Of a stretch of 23,690 nucleotides of DNA, positions 5,773 to 13,765 are shown in pieces. The DNA is from Thermoplasmata archaeon (GTDB taxonomy: Archaea > Thermoplasmatota > Thermoplasmata > Lutacidiplasmatales > UBA184). The stretch's first letter is position 1, and the number at the start of each line of letters is the position of its first letter. The position numbers were made by a program, and so were the translations under genes. The stretch covers positions 1-23,690 of the forward strand of contig JASHSA010000108.1 in assembly GCA_030037035.1 (NCBI GenBank), in the 5' to 3' direction. The notes under the pieces are model-generated. The model searched no databases. It was not told the origin of the DNA and saw nothing but the letters and a program-made list of their open reading frames with translations.

Positions 5773-7910
5773 CGGCCCCCGAGCGGAAGCCAGTGGGCGA
5801 CGAAGACGCCGGCGACGTGGAAGAACGGCACGCCGAGCAGGAAGCCGAGGAACACGTAGCAGAGCCAGATCCCGGCGAACGCGCTCACGAGCCCCCCGAG
5901 GCCGTAGGTGAGGATGTTCCGCCGGAGGAGGTCGATCGCGCTCCGGGGCCGGAACGGCACCCCGGCGAGGGCGAGCGGGATCAGGATCGGAATGATGAGC
6001 GCGTTGAAGACGAGCGCCGCGAGCACGGCGAGCAGCGGGTTGCCGAAGCCGAGGAGGTTGAGCGCGGCGACGCCGGGGAGGCGGCTCGCGCCGGCGGTCG
6101 CGAAGATCGCCGGGATGATGACGAAGTACTTCGCGACGTCGTTGGTGATCGAGAACGTCGTCAGCGCGCCGCGCGTGATCAGGAGCTGCTTGCCGATCGA
6201 GACGACCTCGATCAGCTTCGTGGGGTCGTTGTCGAGGTCGACCATGTTGCCGGCCTCCTTCGCGGCGCTCGTGCCGCTGTTCATCGCGAGGCCGACGTCC
6301 GCCCGCGCGAGCGCCGGGGCGTCGTTCGTCCCGTCCCCGGTCATCGCGACCAGGCGCCCGGAGGTCTTCTCCCGCTGGATCAGCTCGAGCTTGGTCTCGG
6401 GCTTCGCCTCGGCGACGAACTCGTCGACCCCGCTCTCCTGCGCGATCGCCGCGGCGGTGAGGCGGTTGTCGCCGGTGCACATGATCGTCCGGATCCCCAT
6501 CGTCCGCAGCTCGCGGATCCGGTCGCGGATCCCCGGCTTCACGACGTCCTTGAGGACGACCAGGCCGAGGACCTGACGGTTGCGGCTGATCGCGAGCGGC
6601 GTCATCCCCTGCCGCGCCGCGTCCGCGGCGGACCGGCGGATCGGCTCGGGCATCGTCGCGCCGTACGCCTCCATCGCCCGCAGCGCCCCCTTGTACACCT
6701 CGGTCCCGTCCTGGAGCTGGAGGCCGCTCATCCGCCGCTCCGGGGTGAACGGCATCACCTTGTAGGAGCCGGGCTCGAGCCGGCGCGCGGTGGCGTTACG
6801 ACGCGCGGCGAGCCGCACGATCGAGCGGCCCTCCGGGGTCTCGTCGAGCGTCGAGGAGAGCAGCGCCGCCTCGAGCAGCGCGCCGGCGTCGACCCCGGGG
6901 GCCGTGACGAACTGGACCGCGAGGCGGCTGCCGACCGTGATCGTCCCGGTCTTGTCGAGGATCAGGACGTCGAGGTCCCCGGAGGCCTCGACCGCCTTGC
7001 CCGACTTCGCGATGATGTTCGCCCGAGCGACCCGGTTGACCCCGGAGATCCCGATCGCCGGAAGGAGCGCCCCGATCGTGGTCGGCATCAGGCAGACGAA
7101 CAGGGCGATGAGCGTCGCGAGGTCGATCGTCACGATCCCGCTGAAGTCGGCGAGGTAGACGAACGACAGGCAGACGATGAACAGCGTGATGGTGAAGGCG
7201 GCGAGCAGGACGCTGAGCGCGATCTCGCTGGGCGTCGGCTCCCGGCCCAGACCCTCGACGAGCCGGATCAGCCGGTCGAGGAACGACTCGCCGCGGGCGG
7301 CGCTGACCCGGACCTGGACCGTCCCCTGCAGGACGCGCGTGCCGCCGAGGACGCTCGTCTTGTCCCCGCCGCTCTCCCGGGTCACCGCCTCCGACTCGCC
7401 CGTCATCATCGACTCGTCGATGAGCGCCGCGCCGTGGATCACGTCGCCGTCCAGCGGGACCGGCTCGCCGGGCCGGACCTCGACCGTGTCGCCGACGTGC
7501 AGGACGTCGGAGGGGACCCAGCGGACCTGGCCGTCCGGCAGGATCCGGCGTGCCCGGATCCCGCTGCGGATCGACCGTAGGCTCTCCGCCTGCGCGCGGC
7601 CCTGGGCCTCGGCGATCGCGTCAGAGAGGTTCGCGAACCAGACGGTCAGGAACAGGATGATCGCGATCGCGACGTAGTAGCCGCTGTGGTAGGTCGCGGC
7701 GATGTCCGGGAACGCGCGCGGGTAGACGGTGACGACGCAGACGAACAGGAGGAGGACGAGGACGGTGAACATCAGGGGTCGACGGAGCTGGTGCCGCAGG
7801 CCGAAGTAGCGGAACGAGTCGGCGAGCACGCGGCGGGCCGAGGTGTGCGGCCGCCGGCGGACCGAGACCTGGGCCCCGGGCTCGACCGTGAACGGGAGCT
7901 CTGCCGCCAT
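5769..7910 (-). CDS. kdpB: K+-transporting P-type ATPase catalytic subunit KdpB
   Basis: KdpB is the ATP-hydrolysing P-type ATPase subunit of the Kdp pump. The protein has 713 residues, against roughly 680 in bacteria; the extra is mainly a basic N-terminal tail. Visible motifs are the actuator loop TGES (170-173), the phosphorylation site DKTGT with Asp319, the nucleotide-binding FTPERRMSGL (388-397), the hinge GDGTNDAP (525-532), and the transmembrane charged pair in NDVAKYF (Asp591, Lys594), which is specific to KdpB. Hydrophobic segments near 47-65, 76-95, 230-255 and 262-290 and several after 590 match KdpB topology. The serine in TGES, an inhibitory phosphorylation site in E. coli, is kept. 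The start lies 7 nt after the kdpA stop. Confidence 0.97.
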   Translation of the reverse strand: MAAELPFTVEPGAQVSVRRRPHTSARRVLADSFRYFGLRHQLRRPLMFTVLVLLLFVCVVTVYPRAFPDIAATYHSGYYVAIAIILFLTVWFANLSDAIAEAQGRAQAESLRSIRSGIRARRILPDGQVRWVPSDVLHVGDTVEVRPGEPVPLDGDVIHGAALIDESMMTGESEAVTRESGGDKTSVLGGTRVLQGTVQVRVSAARGESFLDRLIRLVEGLGREPTPSEIALSVLLAAFTITLFIVCLSFVYLADFSGIVTIDLATLIALFVCLMPTTIGALLPAIGISGVNRVARANIIAKSGKAVEASGDLDVLILDKTGTITVGSRLAVQFVTAPGVDAGALLEAALLSSTLDETPEGRSIVRLAARRNATARRLEPGSYKVMPFTPERRMSGLQLQDGTEVYKGALRAMEAYGATMPEPIRRSAADAARQGMTPLAISRNRQVLGLVVLKDVVKPGIRDRIRELRTMGIRTIMCTGDNRLTAAAIAQESGVDEFVAEAKPETKLELIQREKTSGRLVAMTGDGTNDAPALARADVGLAMNSGTSAAKEAGNMVDLDNDPTKLIEVVSIGKQLLITRGALTTFSITNDVAKYFVIIPAIFATAGASRLPGVAALNLLGFGNPLLAVLAALVFNALIIPILIPLALAGVPFRPRSAIDLLRRNILTYGLGGLVSAFAGIWLCYVFLGFLLGVPFFHVAGVFVAHWLPLGGR

Positions 7911-7917
7911 GGCCGGC

Positions 7918-9630
7918 CTAGTGGCCCCCCACGATCTGCGCGAGCGGCCCGAGCGCCATCACCGGCAGGAAGATCAGCGCGGTGATGATCACGAGAAAGA
8001 GGGTGAGGTAGAGCGTGTACGTCACCGTCGTCGTCTTGAGCGTCCCCGGTCCCGGAGGGAGCGCCTCCTCCTTGGCGAACAGCTCGGCGATCATGAGCAT
8101 CGCCCAGATCGGCACGTAGCGCCCGAGGAACATCACCGCCGCCCCGGCGAGGTTGAAGAACGGCGTGGTGTCGTTCACCTGCCCGGCGGAGAGCGCGCTG
8201 CCGTTGTTCGCCGCCTCGCTCGTGAACTCGTAGAGGACCGACGTGAACGCATGGGCGGAGGCCCCCGGGCTCAGGCCCGCGAGCGAGACGAACCCGCCGA
8301 GGAAGGCGACGGCGGTCGGCACCAGGATGATCGCCGGATGGACCAGGATGGCGAGCGCCGCCCATCGGACGTGGCTCGTGCCGATCTTCTTGCCGAGGTA
8401 CTCCGGGGTCCGGCCGACCATGAGGCCCCCGACGAAGATCGCGAGGACGCCGAACAGCAGCAGCATGCCGAAGCCGGTCCCGACGCCCCCGGGGGTCGCC
8501 TGGGTGAACATCCCGAACAGCAGGTCGAGCTGACCGATCGGCGAGAGGGCGCCGATCTGCATGTTGTTCGCGCCGACGTTGCAGTAGACGCTGGCGACCT
8601 GGAACAGCGAGGCGTCCGACAGGCCGAAGCGGACCTCCTGGCCGACCGGATAGCCGTTCGACTGGGAACCGATCGCCGCGATCCCCGAGACGAGGGGGTT
8701 CGCCGCCGCCTGGTAGGCGATGAACACCCCGACGGCGACGGCGAAGACGATCAGCACCGTCGCGAGGTACGGCCACGCCTCGCCCTTGCGCCGGACGATC
8801 GTGCTGAACGCGAACGGCGTGGAGAACGGGATCAGCATCATCACGAACGTCCCGAACAGGTCCGAGACGGCGGAGGGGTTCGCGAACGGGCTCGCCATGT
8901 TCGCCGCGTAGTAGCCCCCGCCGTTCGAGCCGAGCAGGCTCGCGGACTGGAACGAGGCGACGGTTCCGAGGTAGATCGTCTGCGTGCCGCCGGTGATCGG
9001 GTGGGCGGTGACGAAGGCGGTGAACGTCTGCGGGACCCCGAGGAGGACGAGGATCAGGGCGAACAGCACCGCGAGCGGGAGCAGGACGCGCGTCAGCGAG
9101 CGCACCATGTCGACGTAGAAGTTGCCGAGCGTTCCGTCCCGGCGGACGAACCCCCGGACCATCGCCGCGGCGACGGCGAGGCCGGTCGCCGGCGAGACGA
9201 AGAACGCGACCGGCCAGGCGGTGGTGAGCGAGGCGAAGCTCAGCTGGGACTCGTTCGTGAAGTGCGTGAAGTTCGTGTTCGTCGTGAAGCTCACGGCGGA
9301 GTGGAGCGCCAGGTCCCAGCGCAGCCCCGGCGCGCCGGTCGGGTCCCCCGGGAGGGCGGCCTGCCAGAGGAGGAACAGGAAGAGGAAGGCGATCAGCCCG
9401 AGGTTCACGCCCAGGAGCGCGAGCATGTACTCCCGGGCGCGCATCGACTGACGCGGGGAGGTTCCTAGCAGCCGGTAGATCGCCGACTCCAGCGGCAGCA
9501 GCAGGCTGTCGCCCGCGAGCGGGCGGTCCATGTAGACCCGGCCGAGGTACCGACCGAACCACGGCGCGAGCGCGACGACGATCCCCACGAGGGCGAAGAT
9601 GTCCCAGAGCGAGCGGATGTCGAAGCCCAT
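7918..9630 (-). CDS. kdpA: K+-transporting ATPase subunit KdpA (K+ channel-like)
   Basis: KdpA is the superfamily-of-K+-transporters subunit that selects K+ from outside. The protein has 570 residues with about ten hydrophobic helices. All four filter loops can be placed: TNTNF (117-121), GSNGGG (234-239, Ser where bacteria often have Thr), GGVGTG (381-386) and ANNGSA (474-479). The conserved block GQEVRFG (330-336) and the segment GRTPEYLGKKI (406-416) also match the family. The start at ATG 9630 lies 9 nt after the kdpF stop and opens directly into a membrane helix, as in other KdpA proteins. Together with kdpF, kdpB and kdpC this makes a complete pump operon. Confidence 0.97.
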   Translation of the reverse strand: MGFDIRSLWDIFALVGIVVALAPWFGRYLGRVYMDRPLAGDSLLLPLESAIYRLLGTSPRQSMRAREYMLALLGVNLGLIAFLFLFLLWQAALPGDPTGAPGLRWDLALHSAVSFTTNTNFTHFTNESQLSFASLTTAWPVAFFVSPATGLAVAAAMVRGFVRRDGTLGNFYVDMVRSLTRVLLPLAVLFALILVLLGVPQTFTAFVTAHPITGGTQTIYLGTVASFQSASLLGSNGGGYYAANMASPFANPSAVSDLFGTFVMMLIPFSTPFAFSTIVRRKGEAWPYLATVLIVFAVAVGVFIAYQAAANPLVSGIAAIGSQSNGYPVGQEVRFGLSDASLFQVASVYCNVGANNMQIGALSPIGQLDLLFGMFTQATPGGVGTGFGMLLLFGVLAIFVGGLMVGRTPEYLGKKIGTSHVRWAALAILVHPAIILVPTAVAFLGGFVSLAGLSPGASAHAFTSVLYEFTSEAANNGSALSAGQVNDTTPFFNLAGAAVMFLGRYVPIWAMLMIAELFAKEEALPPGPGTLKTTTVTYTLYLTLFLVIITALIFLPVMALGPLAQIVGGH

Positions 9631-9639
9631 TTGCGCCGT

Positions 9640-9753
9640 CTAGATCCGCTCGGGGTGGACCATCGTGTAGACGAGGTAGGCGGTCAACCCGGCGACGACC
9701 AGCGTGAGCACGAGCAGGCCGAGGTGGTCGGCGAACCACGAGGCGTTGTCCAT
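9640..9753 (-). CDS. kdpF: Small K+-ATPase subunit KdpF
   Basis: This 37-residue frame (ATG 9753 to TAG 9640) is easy to miss because of its size. It encodes one hydrophobic helix, about residues 11-30, preceded by a polar stretch and followed by LVYTMVHPERI. The ending closely resembles the conserved KdpF C-terminus (Y-L-V-Y-A-L, then P-E-R/F-type residues). KdpF is a single-span peptide that stabilises the KdpABC complex in the membrane. Its place, 9 nt before kdpA and at the head of the operon, is the normal one. A TATA-like box lies about 37 nt upstream of the ATG. Position and motif agree, so I am fairly sure despite the short length. Confidence 0.86.
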   Translation of the reverse strand: MDNASWFADHLGLLVLTLVVAGLTAYLVYTMVHPERI

Positions 9754-9786
9754 CGCGGGCCTGCGCGGATTCGGGCCGACCGGCCT

Positions 9787-9792
9787 CTTTAA
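9787..9792 (-). promoter_or_regulatory. TATA-like box of the kdp operon
   Basis: On the minus strand TTAAAG stands in the 80-nt gap between kdpF and the Hef-like gene, preceded by a purine-containing stretch that could be a BRE. Its centre is about 37 nt before the kdpF ATG, which predicts a leader of roughly 10 nt. I see no clear inverted repeat in the gap that would mark an operator. Confidence 0.45.
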
Positions 9793-9833
9793 CCTGCCCG
9801 ACCGCAGGACGGCCCGGACGTGCGGGTCAAACC

Positions 9834-11519
9834 TTAAGCGCCGTCAGGCTCGCCCGCGGCCGCTCGGCGGCGTCCCTGCGCCGAGAGTCGGCGCACGATG
9901 CGCCGCATCGCCTGCTCGCGCCGGACCTCGGCCTTCTGGTAGGCGACGTCGCGGGTCGCGAGGGTCAGGAGGACGACGACCCGGCCGAGCGAGGTACGCC
10001 CGGTACGACCCCGCCGCTGGATCGCCCGGATCTCGCTCGCGACCGACTCGAAGAAGACGACGAGATCGACGTCCGGCACGTCGAGCCCCTCCTCGGCGAC
10101 ACTGCTCGCGACGAGGATCGGGAACCGACCGGCCCGGAACTCCTCGAGGACCCGGGCCTGCTCCTTCTGGTTCATCCCCGGGTCGTCGCGGTCGCGCGTC
10201 GCCTGGCCGACGAAGCGCCCGACCGTCCAGCCCTCGGCCTGGAGCAGCTCCTGGATCGACTGGATCGTGTCGCGGTACTGGGCGAAGACGAGGAGCCGAG
10301 GAGGATGGTCCCGGGGCGCGGCGAGCGTCTCCCGGACGAGCGCGACCAGCGCGTCGAGCTTCGGGTGCGACGACTCCTTGGTGGTCGTGAGGCAGGCGAC
10401 CGCCTCCTCGCGCGCCCGTACGACCTCCGGCAGCTTGGCGAACGCGACGTCCCCCCGGCTCGGCTTCTCCTTCCCGGCGACGCGCTCGACATACTGGAGG
10501 AACGGCCGGAGCCCCTGGGTCTCGAGCCGTTCTTGGGCATGATGGAGGTGGAGCAGGACGAGCTGGTGGAACAGCGGGCCGAACCGCCGCACCATCGGAC
10601 CCGGCCGGGCGAAGATCTCCGCGCGGAGGGCGATCAGGTCCTTGACCGAGAGCGACGCGATCGGCTTCTTGCGCAGGTAGCCCATCTTCTGCAGCTTGCG
10701 CGCGCGGTCCCGGGAGGCGGTCTCGAGCAGCTCGCGGATCTGCGCCGAGGCCGGCGACAGCTCGACCCAGCGATGCTCGATGTCGACCGGCTGGACGTGC
10801 TCCCGCACCCCCTCGTCCTCCCGCGTCCTCGCCTCGATGCGGCGGACCCCCAGGGCCCCGACGACCTCCTCGATCCGCTCGTCCTTGCCGCCGGGGGAGG
10901 CGGTGAGCCCGAGGACCCGGCCGTCGCCCGGCCGCTCGGCGCGGTAGTGCTCGGCGATCGGCACGTAGACGTACTTGCCGACGGCGTGGTGCGCCTCGTC
11001 GAACACCAGCAGCGCGACCCCGTCCAGTCGGTAGCGGCCCTCCGCGAGGTCGTGCGCGATGATCTCCGGGGTCGCGAAGACGACGTCGGCGCTCTCCCAG
11101 GCGCCCTGGCGGACCGGGCGCCGGACCGTCCCGGTGAAGCGTGCCGTGCGCAGGGGGACGAGCCAGCGGCCGAACGCGTCGGCATGCTGCTGGACGAGCG
11201 GTCGCGTGGGGGCCAGCATCAGCACCTTCCCTTCGCTCCGTCGCAGGACCTCCGCGGCGAGGAGCGCCGCGATGACGGTCTTGCCGAGGCCGGTCGGCAG
11301 GACGACCAGAAGGTCCTCGTCGAGGCCGATCCGGGCGAGGTCGAGCTGGAACGGCAGGGCCCGGATCGCCCCCGGTAGCAGCAGCGGATGCCGGACGGTG
11401 CCGGCGTCGACCCCCCAGACCCCCTCGAGCGGCGGAGGGTGCGGACGGCCCGCCGCGAGCGGCGACGGCGCCGCCTCTCCGTCCGGGGTGAACTCGTCCA
11501 GCCGATGCTGCCGGGCCAT
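9834..11519 (-). CDS. Hef/FANCM-type superfamily 2 DNA helicase (helicase part only)
   Basis: This is a 561-residue superfamily 2 helicase of the archaeal Hef/Mph1/FANCM type, which processes stalled forks and branched DNA. Motif I is LPTGLGKT (74-81), motif II DEAH (174-177), motif III LTASPG (205-210), motif V SVAEEGLDVPDVDLVVF and motif VI QRRGRTGR (501-508). The QKEQ stretch at 451-454 and the thumb-like insert at about 255-380 also fit Hef. The family's C-terminal XPF-type nuclease (ERKxxxD) and helix-hairpin-helix are absent: the protein stops at a TAA soon after motif VI. I chose ATG 11519 because the frame upstream reads as low-complexity sequence in the serS gene and intergenic DNA. 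The N-terminus (QHRLDEF, residues 4-10) resembles a PCNA-binding box. Confidence 0.9.
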   Translation of the reverse strand: MARQHRLDEFTPDGEAAPSPLAAGRPHPPPLEGVWGVDAGTVRHPLLLPGAIRALPFQLDLARIGLDEDLLVVLPTGLGKTVIAALLAAEVLRRSEGKVLMLAPTRPLVQQHADAFGRWLVPLRTARFTGTVRRPVRQGAWESADVVFATPEIIAHDLAEGRYRLDGVALLVFDEAHHAVGKYVYVPIAEHYRAERPGDGRVLGLTASPGGKDERIEEVVGALGVRRIEARTREDEGVREHVQPVDIEHRWVELSPASAQIRELLETASRDRARKLQKMGYLRKKPIASLSVKDLIALRAEIFARPGPMVRRFGPLFHQLVLLHLHHAQERLETQGLRPFLQYVERVAGKEKPSRGDVAFAKLPEVVRAREEAVACLTTTKESSHPKLDALVALVRETLAAPRDHPPRLLVFAQYRDTIQSIQELLQAEGWTVGRFVGQATRDRDDPGMNQKEQARVLEEFRAGRFPILVASSVAEEGLDVPDVDLVVFFESVASEIRAIQRRGRTGRTSLGRVVVLLTLATRDVAYQKAEVRREQAMRRIVRRLSAQGRRRAAAGEPDGA

Positions 11520-11595
11520 CAACGCATCCCTTCTCCCGAGGGCGACCCGAACGAAGGGGGCTCCTCGCGGCGTCGCGCCGGCCGACGGCGACGGT

Positions 11596-12903
11596 TCACG
11601 GAGCGCCGTGCGCCCTCGGGCGCGGAGGGCCGAGATGTTCCCGGCCGCCGAGGTACGGTCGGAGGACCTTCGGCACCTCGAGCCGACCGTCCTCCTGCAG
11701 GTGCTGTTCGACGATCGCGACCAGGGCCCGCGACGTGGCGATCGCCGTCGAGTTGAGGGTGTGCGGAACGACCTTCCCGGGCCGACCGGCCCGGCCGAGC
11801 CGGATCCCGAGGCTCCGCGCCTGGTAGTCGGTGCAGTTCGAGCAGCTGACGACCTCACGGTACGCCTGCTGGCGGGGGAACCACGCCTCGATGTCGTACT
11901 TCTTGGCCGCGATCGTCCCGACGTCCCCGGTGCAGACGTTCACGACGCGGTAGGGGATCTCGAGGCGCCGGAAGATCTCCTCGGCGGTCTCCCGCAGCTC
12001 CTCGTGGATCTTCGGGGAGTCCTCGGGACGGCAGAAGACGAACTGCTCGACCTTGGAGAACTGGTGGACGCGGAACAGCCCCTTCTGGTCGACCCCGTGC
12101 CCGCCGATCTCCCGCCGGAAATTGACGCTCAGGCCGGCGAGCCGGATCGGGACCGCCTCCTCGTCCAGGATCTCGCCTTGGTAGAGCGCGGCGAGCGGGT
12201 GCTCGCTCGTCGCGATCAGGTAGACGTCCTCGCCTTCGACCTTGTACATGACGCTCTCGAAGTCGTTGAGGTCCGTGACGGCCTCGTACGGCTCGCGTCG
12301 AAGCATGAACGGCGGGACGACCGGCGTGAAGCCACGCTCGACCAGGAAATCCAGCGCGAACCGCTGGAGGGAAAGGTCGAGCAGGACGAGCGGTCCTTCG
12401 AGGTAGTAGAAGCCCGCCCCGCTCGCCCGGCGCGCACGCTCGAAGTCGGCCCACCCGAGCTCCTCGAGCGCTTCGCCGTGCGGCCGCTTCGCGGCCCCCA
12501 CCGTCCCCCGGGACCCCCACGTCGCGACGACGACGTTCTCGGTGTCGTCCTTGCCGTACGGCACGCTCGGGTCGAGCAGGTTCGGGATCCTCGCGAGGTG
12601 CTGATCTCTGGAGCGTCGCAGCTCGGCCTCCCGGCGCTCGACCTCCTTGAGCGCCTCCGGGAGCGCCTTCGACTCGGCCAGGAGCGCGTCGGTCGTCTCG
12701 CCCGCCTTGCGCGCCGCGGCGATCCGCTGGCCGAGCGTGTTGCGCTGCGCCCGCACGCGGTCGGCCTCCTGGACGGTCGCCCGCCAGGCGACGTCCTCCT
12801 CGAAGACCTCGGCGACGAGACGCAGCAGCGCCGGGTTGCGCCGGCGGCCGAGATTCTCCTCGACGCGGGCGCGGTCCGACCGCAGGAGCTCGATGTCGAT
12901 CAC
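11596..12903 (-). CDS. serS: Seryl-tRNA synthetase, common (bacterial-like) type
   Basis: This class II aminoacyl-tRNA synthetase charges tRNA-Ser. It has 435 residues, the usual length. Residues 1-105 form the antiparallel coiled-coil arm that grips the long variable arm of tRNA-Ser. The catalytic core carries TSEHP (232-236), motif 2 FRREIG (262-267) followed by GLFRVHQF, and motif 3 NSTAIATSRALVAI (384-397). It is the common SerRS, not the rare zinc-dependent type of some methanogens. The initiator is GTG at 12903. A TATA-like element centred 28 nt upstream on the minus strand supports that codon and suggests a leaderless message. The Hef-like gene follows after 76 nt in the same direction and may be cotranscribed. 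Confidence 0.97.
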   Translation of the reverse strand: MIDIELLRSDRARVEENLGRRRNPALLRLVAEVFEEDVAWRATVQEADRVRAQRNTLGQRIAAARKAGETTDALLAESKALPEALKEVERREAELRRSRDQHLARIPNLLDPSVPYGKDDTENVVVATWGSRGTVGAAKRPHGEALEELGWADFERARRASGAGFYYLEGPLVLLDLSLQRFALDFLVERGFTPVVPPFMLRREPYEAVTDLNDFESVMYKVEGEDVYLIATSEHPLAALYQGEILDEEAVPIRLAGLSVNFRREIGGHGVDQKGLFRVHQFSKVEQFVFCRPEDSPKIHEELRETAEEIFRRLEIPYRVVNVCTGDVGTIAAKKYDIEAWFPRQQAYREVVSCSNCTDYQARSLGIRLGRAGRPGKVVPHTLNSTAIATSRALVAIVEQHLQEDGRLEVPKVLRPYLGGREHLGPPRPRAHGAP

Positions 12904-12926
12904 GGTCCTCGCTGAGGCGACGCCCG

Positions 12927-12937
12927 CGTAAACGTTT
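12927..12937 (-). promoter_or_regulatory. TATA-like box for serS
   Basis: On the minus strand AAACGTTTACG holds a TTTA core at 12929-12932, centred 28 nt before the GTG start of serS. That is leaderless spacing. The remainder of the 175-nt gap (12904-13078) is GC-rich, and I see no gene, RNA or repeat in it. Confidence 0.5.
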
Positions 12938-13078
12938 CCGCAGGTCCACCGTGAGACCTCGGGCCCGGGCGCGGGCGGCGGGATCCCTGCCGGCGGCGCA
13001 TCGCCAGTACCTCGGTCGCCACGACGCCCGGCTCCGCTCCGTCGGCCCGCGACGCGTCCTTCGGGGTCGCGGGACCTC

Positions 13079-13552
13079 TCAGCGTCGTCCGCGTCGGAGC
13101 GAGGCCCGGTAGTCGGCCTCCATCGCCCGGCCGAAGTTTCCCCACATCCGGTGGAACTCGGCGTGCATCGAGCGACGCGACGGGTTCCTCGTCCCGAGGT
13201 GGACCGGGCGTCGTTCGCCTCTCAGGCTGAACTCCGTGCGACCCTCCGACAGCGGCCGCAGCGTGTAGACGAGCTTCCAGCGCCGGTAGTTCCCGTCCGC
13301 GACCGCCGTCCACCGATCGGGAGGACGCAGGGTCACGGTCTGTCGGCTCCACATCCAGCCGTGATCGCTCGGATAGAGGTCCTCGTAGACGACGGTCCGT
13401 CGGCCTTTCCTCAGGATCTGGCGCGCGTTGCCCTCCTTCGAGCGTTCTCCGTCATCGGGGCGGAAGTCGGTGCACCACCGGTAGGCGAAGTCGAGCGGGA
13501 CGCGGAAGACCTCGCGGATCTCGTAGACGACGGAGGTCGCGGCGGGCGGCAC
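13079..13552 (-). CDS. SRPBCC/START-like domain protein
   Basis: This 157-residue protein starts at GTG 13552. The frame is open to 13708, but the GTG has a good ribosome-binding site (AGGAG, 5 nt upstream), and the residues just after it begin the recognisable fold. The pattern VVYEIREVFRVPLDFAYRWCTDF, then ILRKGRRTVVYEDL, WSRQTVTLRPPDRWTA and WKLVYTLRPLSEGRTEFSL is typical of SRPBCC helix-grip proteins: a strand, two short helices, an alternating antiparallel sheet and a long C-terminal helix (from about 125). Such proteins hold a hydrophobic ligand in a cavity, but the ligand cannot be read from sequence. It stands alone between serS and the divergent aldehyde dehydrogenase gene. Confidence 0.78.
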   Translation of the reverse strand: MPPAATSVVYEIREVFRVPLDFAYRWCTDFRPDDGERSKEGNARQILRKGRRTVVYEDLYPSDHGWMWSRQTVTLRPPDRWTAVADGNYRRWKLVYTLRPLSEGRTEFSLRGERRPVHLGTRNPSRRSMHAEFHRMWGNFGRAMEADYRASLRRGRR

Positions 13553-13711
13553 GGTCGCTCCTCGCCACGGGAGGCGCTCGGGCTCAAAGCCCTTCAGCCC
13601 GCGCCGGCAGGACGGCGGGGCCGAGAGCCGCGGTCGTGGCCGGCGGCGGCCGCTCGGTAACGAAAGCGGTGCCGGCTCCGGGGGGCCGTCGGCCGCGTTC
13701 GCGCACAACGC

Positions 13712-13719
13712 CTATGTAC
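13712..13719 (+). promoter_or_regulatory. TATA-like box and ribosome-binding site for the aldehyde dehydrogenase
   Basis: CTATGTAC is centred about 50 nt before the ATG at 13766, which predicts a leader of about 24 nt. Within that leader GGAGG at 13752-13756 lies 9 nt before the ATG. The 213-nt divergent gap (13553-13765) otherwise shows no gene. This pair supports ATG 13766 over the ATG at 13748, six codons upstream. Confidence 0.45.
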
Positions 13720-13765
13720 CCTCCGTGGGGGTCCGGCTCCCGGCTCGTTGCGGAGGCGGTCGCCG

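Noticed and set aside
12904..13078. Possible small RNA or gene in the serS upstream gap
   Set aside because: Apart from the TATA-like box, I see no open frame with coding character, stable hairpin or repeat that I could support by eye.
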